This document shows positions 14,429-25,500 of a stretch of DNA of 64,000 nucleotides, in pieces. The notes beneath the pieces are model-generated. The model ran no database searches and was not told where the DNA came from. It saw only the letters and a list, made by a program, of their open reading frames with translations. Source of the DNA: Purshia tridentata (Eukaryota; Streptophyta; Magnoliopsida; Rosales; Rosaceae). The DNA lies in NCBI GenBank assembly GCA_003254885.1, contig QANT01003443.1, forward strand, positions 31,040-95,039, read 5' to 3'. A program made the translations under genes and the position numbers. Numbering within the stretch: the stretch's first letter is position 1; each line of letters begins with the position of its first letter.

Positions 14429-16421
14429 ATGTATAAAGTAGCGAGCCCTTCCGAGTACTTGGCCGTCACCGGAGTCGGAATCGACGACATAAAGATCACG
14501 AAGAAGGCATGGATCCTCCCGGGCCAGAGCTGGATGAAGTTCGACGTGTCCCCCGTGAACTACACGTTCGAAGTCCAAGCCATGAGCGCCGAGAAGCTCC
14601 CCTTCATCCTCCCGGCCGTCTTCACAATTGGCCCCCGCGTGGACGACAATGACAGCCTCCAAAGGTACGCCAAGCTCATCTCCCGCCATGACAAGCACTC
14701 CAACCACTGCAACGAACTCGTTCAGGGCATCATCGAGGGCGAGACTCGCGTCCTCGCTGCCTCGATGACGATGGAGGAGATTTTCAGAGGGACGAAAGAG
14801 TTCAAACAGAAAGTTTTTGAAAACGTCCAGCTGGAGCTCAACCAGTTTGGGCTGTTGATTTACAATGCAAATGTAAAGCAGTTGGTGGATGTTCGGGGGC
14901 ATGAGTACTTTTCGTACCTCGGCCAGAAGACGCAGATGGAGGCGGCCAATCAGGCCAAGGTGGACGTGGCGGAGGCCAGGATGAAGGGGGAGATCGGGTC
15001 CAAGCTCAGGGAGGGGAAGACCCTGCAGAACAAGGCCAAGATTGATGCCGAGACCAAGATCATAGCAACGCAGAGGCACGGGGAGGGGAAGAAGGAGGAG
15101 GTTAGGGTGACGACGGAGGTCAAAGTTTATGAGAACCATAGGGAGGCTGAAGTGGCGGAGGCAAATGCTGTGCTGGCAAAGAAGAAGGCCGGGTGGGCCA
15201 AAGAGGCGCAGGTGGCGGAGGTTGAGGCGGCCAAGGCTGTGGCCTTGAGAGATGCAGAGCTGCAGAAGGAAGTGGAGACGATGAATGCTTTGACTCGGAC
15301 TGAGAAGCTGAAGGCTGAGTTCTTGAGTAAGGCCAGTGTTGAGTATGAAACCAAGGTACGTACGTTCAAAAATCACATCCCTTTCTGCATTATTAGCCCA
15401 TCACAATTATTTTTTATAGAATCACTGAATTCAAAATTTGAAGTCATATATATTTGGCCTGGTTCGTAGTTAGTTAAGACTAGATAAGTCTCTAAAGACT
15501 GGTTTCATAACATTGCTTTGAAGAAATCTAAACAAAAGTTTTATAAATCCAATTTAGCGACAAGATGTGATCATGAGAGTACTAGTTATATATAGTTGAT
15601 GTTATAGTATGTGAATCATCTCTAACCATAATAATTGATTTGGCATGTACATATTAAATACCACATATATATTTGGTGAATGAATGATCATATATATTTT
15701 ATCATCCATCGTATTTAGTTTTGGAGGATATGCATCCTTTCTTGCATCTTAATTGGTGAATTAAATTCTCTTAGTATTATTTGCATCAAGTATAATTAGG
15801 TCGAGTACTGAATTAATTACTCATTAATAATGCATAATATGGCTTTATCTAACACGAGCATGGTCATCCTAATTCTCAAAGGTACAAGAGGCAAATTGGG
15901 AGCTCTACAAGAAGCAAAAAGACGCGGAAGCAATTCTTTACCAAAGGGAGAAAGAGGCCGAGGCACAGAAAGCAATAGCTGAGGCAGAATTCTACACTCG
16001 TCAACAACGCGCCGATGGAGAATTCTATGCAAAGAAGAAAGAGGCCGAGGGCCTCATGGCCCTCGGACAAGCCCAAGGCATATACTTACGCACTCTTCTT
16101 GACGCGGCAAGAGGCAACTATGCAGCCGTGAGGGACTTCTTGATGCTCAACAATGGCATGTTTCAAGATATCGCCAAGATCAATTCTGAGGCCGTGCGTG
16201 GGCTTCAGCCCAAAATTAGCATTTGGACAAATGGCAGCCAAGGCGAAGAGGCCACTGGCGGAGCTGCGGGCAGTAATATGGCGATGAAGGAGGTTGCCGG
16301 GGTTTACAAGATGCTGCCGCCGCTGTTCAAGACTGTTCATGAACAGACTGGCATGCTGCCACCGGCTTGGATGGGAACTTTGACTGATTCTCATTCTGCC
16401 GATAACTCAACTCTCGATTGA
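14429..16421 (+). CDS. Flotillin-like protein, tandem copy 1
   Basis: Two exons, 14429-15355 and 15882-16421, give 488 residues. The SPFH/PHB domain occupies about residues 1-170 ([18 protein letters not shown] start; [17 protein letters not shown]). A long Ala/Glu/Lys-rich coiled coil follows (about 175-375; [20 protein letters not shown]), then a C-terminal segment ending [13 protein letters not shown]. Plant flotillins are peripheral plasma-membrane microdomain proteins involved in clathrin-independent endocytosis and, in legumes, bacterial infection. Residue 156 is Arg (VDVRGHEYF) where copy 2 has Pro. The second exon begins GTACAAGAGG after a CAAAG acceptor, exactly as in copy 2. Exon 1 is clearly more GC-rich than its surroundings. 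Confidence 0.95.
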
Positions 16422-18102
16422 AGCATCATGGAGTTGCGAATTGGCTAATTGGGATTTGGGATTTGGGATTGGTCAACATGCACGTACTTAAAATATCATG
16501 GAACTTTTTTTTGGGTGGTTTTATTTATCGTCTATAAATTCATGACTATGGTATTGACTATTTGTTGATGTTATTTGCCATTTTTGTTTCCGTAAACAAT
16601 GTTATTTGCTTATTTTGTCCATTTGTTGTGTGCAACTTTTTGGCTTTTTATTTATTCCAATATAATAGTTTTGGTTTATGTGTATTTGTGACCCACCAAA
16701 GATTATTGTATGTGAAGTTGTGTACGTGGGTTTTAATTATGGTCTATCCTATTATTGCGCCTATTGTGAGGTGAAGGCTGCACATAATTGGTGCATCCAA
16801 ACAGTCAAAGTGATGAATTGTGAAAGTTGCATTTGTGCAAATGAAAACAACAAAGGGTGGGCTGACTAAAACCCCGAAGTATAATTGTGTTGGAAGTAGT
16901 GTATGTTCCTTGACTTTCAATCCCACCACCAATCTTGGGGCGACTTTCTTGTGTGGGTTTGAATGGCTGTCTGTTGGGCCTTACTCTTGCTGCTCTTTTG
17001 CGCTTATTTTATTTATTTACCCAAAAAAAGATCAACCATTTTGCCGTATGGAACTTTTTCGAATTTACAGGTTCTGTTGGGTATTATACTCAAAATCAAC
17101 AAAATTGGGGTCCCTCCATTTTTGGGTCGGGAAAAATTTGTCCTTATACATGTCCTATTTTTGCATGGAACCAAACTGAGTTGACGGACCAAACTGTTAG
17201 CCATATGGAACATTTTCGATCTAGTTAAATTACCAGCTGTGTATGGAGTCCTGAAACAAAACTGTCTGCAACATGCCAGCTTTCCCAGGCCGGCGCTGTA
17301 CATCAGTTCATACGTAATGTTGGATGTTTGTGTATGAATCTATTCGCATGCCATTCGAAATTTTGCTAATTCATTAGTTACAAGTACAACGAAATACTGA
17401 AGATTTCTTGTACTATGTACACATGCATTATCACAGTACATGGTTGACAATTTCAAGCAAAAACAAAAAAGATGGAAGAAAAAAAAAGAAAAAAAAATTG
17501 GGATAGTTGAAAATAGAGCACAGGGGCAAGTACTATGCAACTTCCACTAACAAGCACCGCATTATAAACTTCATTGACATGATCAAGCTGATTTATTTAG
17601 AATGTACCCAAATGCTAAATCGATCTGCTCCAAACGATTATATTTTAACAAAAATATTATTGAACAGTTCAAATCAACCTCTTCTAAGAAAATACTAAAG
17701 AGCCTATATGAGCTGACTATTAAAATAAAATGAGCGAGCTAGGTTGTTGAATATTATAAAAATAAGGCCAACACCATAACGATGAGCATAGAATTTTATT
17801 CTTTATGTGTGTTTTTAACTCTGTTAGAGAAATCATCAGAGTGATCAGCCCTGTAAAGCATAATGCTTAATTTTGACAAATTAACTATTAATTAACTCGT
17901 CTACGTCATTTCTTCTAATGCAATAGAAAGTCAGAGTCTTGATTAATAAAAAGTCAGCATTCTACCACTCCTCCCATACTGTGAAATTCTTGAGTCTTGG
18001 ATTCTACGCTAATCTCAATCTATATACTCTTATTGTTCATTTCATTCTTCCATAGCTCCCCTCATATCACAAACCTTCTCCTATCTCTCTCTCTCTACAA
18101 CC
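16422..18102. other. Intergenic between the flotillin copies
   Basis: Copy 1's 3' UTR runs to about 16545. Unique AT-rich sequence with short open frames and no motifs follows to about 17220. Then comes the duplicated upstream region of copy 2 (from about 17225) and its promoter and leader, which ends in a CT tract before the ATG. I see no gene. Confidence 0.65.
18082..18097 (+). repeat. CT tract in leader of second flotillin gene
   Basis: A pyrimidine CT repeat ends about five bases before the ATG at 18103. CT/GA tracts next to the start codon recur in several genes of this window and could bind BBR/BPC GAGA-motif factors. Confidence 0.75.
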
Positions 18103-20502
18103 ATGTACAAAGTTGCAAGCCCTTCAGAGTACCTGGTCATCACCGGTGTCGGAATCAATGACATAAAGATCGCGAAGAAGGCATGGATCCTCCCCGGGCA
18201 GACCTCGATGATCTTCGACGTGTCCCCCGTGAACTACACGTTCGAAGTCCAAGCCATGAGCGCCGAGAAGCTTCCCTTCATCCTCCCCGCCGTCTTCACC
18301 ATTGGCCCCCGCGTCGACGACGTCCCCTCCCTCCACAAGTACGCCAAGCTCATCTCCCGCCACGACAAGCTCTCCAGCCACGTCAAGGAGCTCGTCCAGG
18401 GCATCATCGAGGGCGAGACGCGTGTCCTCGCTGCCTCCATGACAATGGAGGAGGTTTTTAGGGGGACCAAAGAGTTCAAACAGGAAGTGTTCGAAAAGGT
18501 CCAGCTGGAGCTCAACCAGTTTGGGCTGTTGATTTACAACGCAAATGTAAAGCAGTTGGTGGATGTTCCGGGGCACGAGTACTTTTCGTACCTCGGGCAG
18601 AAGACGCAGATGGAGGCGGCCAATCAGGCGAAGGTGGACGTGGCAGAGGCCAGGATGAAGGGGGAGATCGGGTCCAAGCTTAGGGAGGGGCAGACGCTGC
18701 AGAACGCAGCCAGAATTGATGCGGAGACCAAGATCATCGCCACGCAGCGGCAGGGGGATGGGAAGAAGGAGGAGATTAGGGTCAAGACGGAGGTCAAGGT
18801 TTATGAGAATCAGAGGGAGGCTGAGGTGGCGGAGGCCAACGCTGAGCTGGCCAAAAAGAAGGCTGGCTGGACTAGGGAGGCGCAGGTGGCGGAGGTCGAG
18901 GCGGCCAAGGCGGTGGCTTTGAGAGATGCGGAGCTGCAGAAGGAAGTGGAGAGGATGAATGCGTTGACCAGGACAGAGAAGCTTAAGGCTGAGTTCTTGA
19001 GTAAGGCCAGTGTTGAGTATGACACAAAGGTGGGTATTTATTTTTGTTTATTTTAATTTTTGAAAAAAAATAATTTAACTGTTTGTAAGGCCAGTCTTTT
19101 TTTTTCTTTTTTTAACAGAAAAGTTCATTCTCTTTCTTTATTTTAAACTGTGGATTTATCATTAAGAAATTTCTTTTTGCTGAACTAAATTTGCCAATCG
19201 ACAAAAGCTTGAAATTAAGGGAAAGAATATGCATAGGTCTGAAAGGAACTTTGCTATATATTAAACAAAAGTCAAAGAAAAGAATTCAAGCCCACATGAT
19301 ATGGGAGGTAGGAACGATAATGATTGGGAAAGAAGAGGGAGGGTAGGGGAAGATTGACAGGTGTGGGGGAAGAAAAAATGGTGAGACCGTGGGGTATTGG
19401 GTGATGAAGAGATGGAGGATATATGATGGCTATGGTGATTTTTTTTAGATGTTGTTGTTCTTGATCAAAGGCTACTTGGGATTAAGTAAATTAATTAGTT
19501 TGTGAATTAATGTACATATATATATATATATATATATAGATAAGAATTGATTGGTACGTACCATCTTCTTAGTGATACTGGAATTGATGAAGTTGGGGTT
19601 AGTGAGAAAAGAAAGATATTGATTCATGACTACCATATTTTAGTATACACACAGAAATGTATTGTTGTGAACTTGTGGTGCATGATCGCAATGATCTTGA
19701 AAAGGTGAAATAAGTTAATAAAATGAGTTGCTTTTATAGTTATTGAAATTAGCTTTTAAATGATTAATGAAAAGTCGAAAGAGTAGTTAATTGTTATCTC
19801 TACTGATTATGGTATATGAGTATATCATATAAGACATGATTGATCAGTTCAAATAGTACAAGTACTAATACCTTCTTTTTTTTTGGTGCTGGTATACAAA
19901 TTATAATACTTATTAATAATTAATAATCCATAATATAATGGCTTCATCTATACCACCCAAAAAAGGTACAAGAGGCAAATTGGGAGCTCTACAAGAAGCA
20001 AAAAGCTGCGGAAGCAATTCTTTACCAAAGGGAGAAAGAAGCCGATGCACAAAAAGCAATAGCGGAGGCAGAATTCTACTCTCGTCAACAACGTGCGGAT
20101 GGAGAGTTCTATGCAAAGAAGAAAGAGGCCGAGGGTCTCATGGCCCTCGGCCAAGCCCAAGGCATATACGTACGCACTCTTCTCGACGCCGTGGGAGGCA
20201 ACTATGCCGCCGTGAGGGACTTCCTCATGCTCAACAACGGCATGTTTCAAGAAATTGCCAAGATCAATGCTGACGCCGTACGGGGGCTGCAGCCCAAAAT
20301 TAGCATTTGGACTAATGGTGGCGATGGCGGAGAGGCCTTGGGTGGCGGCGGCGGCAATGGGGCTATGAAGGAGGTTGCTGGGGTTTACAAGATGTTGCCG
20401 CCTTTGTTCAAGACTGTTCATGAACAGACAGGGATGCTTCCCCCGGCTTGGATGGGCACTTTGTCTGATTCTCGGTCTGCCAATAACTCCACTCTCAATT
20501 GA
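18103..20502 (+). CDS. Flotillin-like protein, tandem copy 2
   Basis: Two exons, 18103-19029 and 19966-20502, give 487 residues, one fewer than copy 1. Exon 1 is the same length in both copies (927 bases); the difference lies in a Gly-rich C-terminal stretch ([17 protein letters not shown]). The protein has an SPFH domain, an EA-rich coiled coil, and a C-terminus ending [22 protein letters not shown]. The conserved [20 protein letters not shown] segment is intact. Flotillins of this type oligomerise at the inner face of the plasma membrane. The longer intron contains a purine-rich stretch (about 19300-19430) and a TA microsatellite. Both copies look functional. Confidence 0.95.
19516..19538. 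repeat. TA microsatellite in flotillin copy 2 intron
   Basis: About 11 AT dinucleotides in the intron (19030-19965) of the second flotillin gene. It has no counterpart in the shorter copy 1 intron and is a likely polymorphic marker. Confidence 0.9.
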
Positions 20503-22585
20503 GTTTCATGCATGCAGCATGCACGTACTCGATCTATTTATTTCATTTCATTTGTGTGTTAAAAGTATCATGGATTTTCTATTTTTGGGTATTTCTTTCT
20601 TGATTGTCTATATTATATTCATGATGTTGATGCTAAAATCCTCGCTTGGACTAATTTTAACAATTAACAATGAATCAATCAACCGAAAGCCTTCTTCTTG
20701 ATTATTGCGTCGCCTTCCAAGTTTCCGTCTTCAATATTGTTGAATTCTTCTGGGGGGTGTACTTGCAAAGACATTCCGATACTAAAATGAGCAAAAATTC
20801 AATATGCTTTTTAGTGTTTCTTTAGTATCGATCTTCTTTTGCATGGGGGTATGCTACCCTTTTAGGGCAAAGTAGTTTTTTCCGTTATTTTCCACATTCG
20901 CGCCCTTTATTTCCCACCCGTTATGTCTTTTCAATGCATTTAATCGTAGACATCTTTCTTTTAAGTACGTGGGTGGTTTAATGTAAATAAATGGGCTGTT
21001 ATCACAATTAAATTTTTTACCGTTTGCTTCTGGACTTTAATTTGCATTTAATTTGCATTTTTTGCCCTTTTGGGCGTTATTCTTAGATTGGACTTCATTC
21101 TTAGACTGAGCCTGTTATTTCTTGAATTTGGGCCAGACAATTCTACTGTCCACACGTGACTATGGTATATATTTTTTGATGTGATATAATTTACTCAATT
21201 AGTACGTGACGTCCATGCTGTTGTGAAGACCTTTATGGCTTTTGCTTTATTCGGATGTAAAAATATATACCCGCTACTTTCCATTGTTATTTTCCCATTA
21301 GTCTAAAGTTAATAGGTGCTCATTTCCATTTTAGAAAGTAAGATGATTGTGTTCTTTTTGTTCTAAATCCTCCACTTAATGGTGAGCATATATTTTATCT
21401 TCCTTTACATGGAAAGTGCATTTTTTTTTTTTTATAAATCTAACCACACAAATTTATATATGTTTGACTTTTATTTTTAATTGAAATTAAATCAACATGT
21501 CTAATTAGTAGCTTATTAGTTTAATATATTTTATAAATTTTTTTTTTTTTTATAAATCTAACTACACAAATTTATATATGTTTGACTTTTATTTTTAATT
21601 GAAATTAAATCAACATGTGTAATTAGTAGCTTATTAGTTTAATATATTTTATAACGAATGACTCCTTACATTTAAGCGGTCAACTACTTTTCTAATTTAT
21701 TTGCATTACATAATTGTGTATTTAAACCTTTATTAGGTCAACAAACTCATTATATATTAGGTCACTCACTATATAAGAGAAATAGAAAGAATAAATTATA
21801 ATAGTTTTACTGTTTTACTTATTATACATTTGTACTCTTTTTGTTAAACATCCTATGGAAAAGGATACCATACCTACCGCTATCCACGACCGGGATTTCC
21901 TTTCCAAATTTGGAGGAGGAATTATTATACTTGCGACAATAATCCCCGTCCTCCAAACACAACAAAATGTTTATGTGGTCCCCTACCTTTTCTATCACCC
22001 ACCAATAGCGTAAGCACGCGTGTCTTATTCCTCTCTGATGCCACACGTGTCTTAGGCCCAAGAATCTATGCCTTAATGGCCCTTGTGACGCTACAGTCTG
22101 ACCATAAGACCCTCGCTTTTTTCCCACCGGACCAAAGCAACGAATCCAAGCTGTACTCACAATGTTCGCCCCACCCTTCACCAACTCACCAATCCAACGG
22201 CCCAAAGTTTTTCAATCCACAACACGCGTCAACGTGTTAGTGTTAGTGTCAGTGTCCTGTCAGCCCTGCCTCGAACCACTACACCATGATCAGATGCTGT
22301 CTCTCTCTAAACTTCTCTGCTTCAGCTTCAACAAGCTCCTCTGCAACACTCTACAACACTCTGCAACTCTCTCTCTCTTTGTCTTTACTCTCTCCGTTAA
22401 AACCTAGGGCTTCTCTGTTCCTTTTGAGTTTTGACCTCTCCGAATTCGTTGACCGCTGTAACGATGCACATGTAGCCGTTCGAATGCGTATAGGTCTTTG
22501 ATCGCCGATTTTCATTTCCGGTGAGATATTTGCTGCCTTTGATGGTTTTAGTGGAGGGAGACTAGGGTTTTGAGAGCTCCGAGAG
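20503..22585. other. Intergenic: flotillin 3' flank and SET gene promoter/leader
   Basis: Copy 2's 3' UTR homology ends near 20625. AT-rich sequence follows, including a 118-bp tandem duplication at 21421-21655. From about 21830 the sequence becomes GC-richer and holds the promoter and leader of the SET-domain gene. A short open frame at 22286-22501 ends 84 bases before its ATG and could be an upstream ORF if it is transcribed. Confidence 0.6.
21421..21655. repeat. 118-bp direct tandem duplication, two copies
   Basis: Each unit starts with a T-run, continues TATAAATCTAAC, then CACAAATTTATATATG, and ends TTTAATATATTTTATAA. Equivalent bases are 118 apart (21434 and 21552). Only about two substitutions separate the copies outside the T-run, so the event is recent. 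Confidence 0.92.
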
Positions 22586-25500
22586 ATGGAGAACTCGTGG
22601 AAGACCAAATGCTTTTCGACATTGCAGTCATCGGCACCGTCAATGGCTTCCTCATCACCTCAGGAGCTTCGCAGTCAGGTAATTTTAGTCTGGTGTAATT
22701 TTTTGTTTTTATTTATCTATATTTTGTTCTTTTGTAGTTTCTGTTGGTCGCTTGCTTGTGTTTTGATGTGTTGAGCATTGAAATTAGCTGTGTAGCTTAT
22801 TGTCAGAGTAAGGCACATTTCAGTGAGTGTCTGAACAATGTAATTTGTATATGGTGTATTTGAACTTTTTCAAAAGCATCTCTACTTGGCAATGGGTGTG
22901 TTATAGTATGAAATATTTGATATGGCTTTGTAATGGCAATTAACTGGGAAACCATTCGCCTTTTTTTTAGCTGCATAGCATTTTATGAAATGCTGATTTC
23001 TCAAGTTATTGTACCTTTTTAAAAGGAATTGCATATGTATGCATGCGTGCATGGTCGTGAGTCTTGACATCAACCAGGGAAACAACATTCAAATGAAATG
23101 ATCGTAATGGGTATAATTTTTGAAATTTTTCCATGAACTTGGGACGGTGGCATATTCATTGGTGCTCTAGGGGGAAGTCTTTTGTTCTTTTTGAAAATTG
23201 GGTGCTCACTGTCATAGAATTATGTTTCATTCACGTGAAACACACCTCTATTGGTGTTCACTTCGTATTTACTAATTTGTACTATACTTCTATATACCAT
23301 TGCAAAAAAGTATTTTCTTCTATGTATTTATTTTCTTATTTTGTGATCTTGACGTGTTTATTCTCACATTACGAACATGATTTTTTTAACTTTTACTATG
23401 TAGATGGAAACCAATACAGGTTACTATTCTTATCCACATGGCTCACAAGATTTAAGACCCCCAATGCTTGGTAGGTTGCAAGATCCCCTGTTTGGCAGCG
23501 TGACAAATTCAGGTTCCCACAGATCAGAACATGGTAATTTGGGAAATTCTTTTCTATCTCTCCTATCTGGGCCACCATCTCTATTACAGTGTGATTTTCA
23601 GGATTTATCAAATCCAAAATCCATTGGTACCTCTTGTAAGATTCTGCCTGATGGTAACAATTCCATGGTGAATGGTTTTGGAATTGCCGTTCCATTGACA
23701 TCCAGTGGGCTACTGTCAGAAAATCTGAGTGGGAAAAACCTGCAAAGTAGAGCAGACTTTTGTCCCAATGTTTCATCAAGGGCAGTGCCAAATTCCAATT
23801 GTGCAAGCAACTCTGTTTTGCATGATCTACAGAGTTCAGACCTGGCCAAGGTAGTCATCTGTCACATGGTCCCTGGTAATGAGAAAGTAAAGGGTTCTTT
23901 TGCCTTGAGTGGGGAATGGCACAGCGTTAGTTCTGCAGATACTGGGAAGGCTTGTGGAGCAAATATTCAACCTTCACAAAAAATGCCAGTGGAACCAAAC
24001 TCTTTTATATCTAACCAGGCATCTAGTTTTATGAATGGTTGTCCTCGCATTTTTTGCTCAAATACTAGTGAGTTCTTTAAGGACATTGCTCAATTTGATC
24101 ATATTATCAAATTATATCTACTCTCTTTGCTTGATATTCTCTGAAATTTGATTTGATGTTTTATTATTTGAAAAGGTGGCTATCTACTTCTCAGCAATAC
24201 AGGACTCCTTGGTGTTGTTTGCTCATGCCATTGTTTCCACATGTCTGTCTTCAAATTTTGTGAGGTAGGCTAGTGATTTCTATGATGCTACAGCTTTGCT
24301 AGTTGTGAAATGTATTTGCATATCATTTGGCTTGCAATTTTGCTTAAAAATTGCTATAACTGCTTTTATTTTGTAGCATTCAGGATTATACGGTGTTAAC
24401 CCCGGGGATGCTATTCGTATGAACAGTGGAGAAACCATTGCTCAGTGGTGCAAGCTCTACCTCCAGAAGTATGGGGTAAGATCTTTATGTTAAATACTTG
24501 TCTTTTTTGTTTTATGTCCTATTTATTTGTGCTTGTGGCTTGTGTGCAATTGCATGTGCACATTTGTGGGCATATCTCCCTGTGTGTGTGTGTGTGTGCA
24601 TGCGCAGTGCACATGTGTGTGCCACACATGTGAGCGTGTGTGATGGAAATAAATATGATGGTAGGTAAGATTACAGGTGCTATTACTGTCAAGTGACAGT
24701 GCTTTGACAGTGCTTACTCTAGGAACCTGAATCCTATTCACTACACCACTTCTAGTTGAGAGCTATCATATGAACCCCCAGTTAGAAAGATATACTGCAT
24801 TTCAGAATGCGAGTACCCTTAAGAATCTCCTTTTGTTCTCTTTTTCTCGTTGTATGTTTAAAGTCAATCAAACTTATATAGTTTCGTGCTAGGTTTTACT
24901 GTAAGCTATGAGACCACTGGTATCCCTGTCTTTGTTTTTGTTGATCATTTTTTATATTTCATGCATGTGCATTTATTGAACTAATTAAGTTTTCATGTGT
25001 ATTTATTGAACTAATTAAGTTTTTGTTTAATATTGTATTGATATTTGGTCTTATAAAATCTTGAAAATAGATTGCTCAATGTTGACTAGTTGTGAGTTTG
25101 AAATGATCTGGAATGCCATTTTAGGATATACAATAGCATATGCGGTTATAAGGAATGATATATTACCAAAAGAATAAACGTTTACATAATATATTACCAA
25201 AAGAAAAATAATATTTTCTAACTTCTTCAAGCTTATGACTCAGGAGTTTTACAAACTCTTCTCTCACTAAGGCAGATTCAATGGGGTGTAAGGATTGTTA
25301 GGTTTTTCCACAGGGGTGCCTACCTTCTTACCCTTGGGCCCTAGCTTAAGTGGTTAAGGGGTGAGGTGAGTTTGGAAAAGTGGTGCTTTTTCTTGTTTAT
25401 TCGAGTAGAATTATAGTTGATGAGCTTAGACATTTATTGCCATGTTGCCAGTTACAATGCTTCCCCCTCTTTTGACTAATTTATCATTGTCTTTTGAATT

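Larger units (their letters stand above)
13510..16545 (+). repeat. Segmental tandem duplication, copy 1 (flotillin gene plus flanks)
   Basis: This 3.0-kb block matches copy 2 (about 17225-20625). Shared features include upstream blocks such as GACAATTTCAAGCAAAAA, CAACTTCCACTAACA, AAACTTCATTGACATGATCA and ATGTACCCAAATGCTAAA. The two-exon flotillin gene is shared, and so is part of the 3' UTR (ATGCACGTACT, then ATCATGGA, then a T-rich stretch). Boundaries were judged by eye. Confidence 0.85.
17225..20625 (+). repeat. Segmental tandem duplication, copy 2 (flotillin gene plus flanks)
   Basis: Counterpart of the block at 13510-16545 in the same orientation; start codons are 3,674 bases apart. It is about 0.4 kb longer than copy 1, mostly because its intron is 936 bases rather than 526. 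Sequence similarity is strong in exons and patchy in flanks, which suggests a duplication that is not recent. Confidence 0.85.

Noticed and set aside
14414-15376. Long antisense open frame (320 codons) opposite flotillin copy 1
   Set aside because: It is the GC-rich shadow of exon 1; its translation is Leu/His-rich with no family resemblance, and the sense frame is an unmistakable flotillin.
24690-24780. Another SINE-like head in SET gene intron 4 (minus strand GTGGTGTAGTGAATAGG)
   Set aside because: The A-box resemblance is fair but there is no acceptable B box at the right distance.
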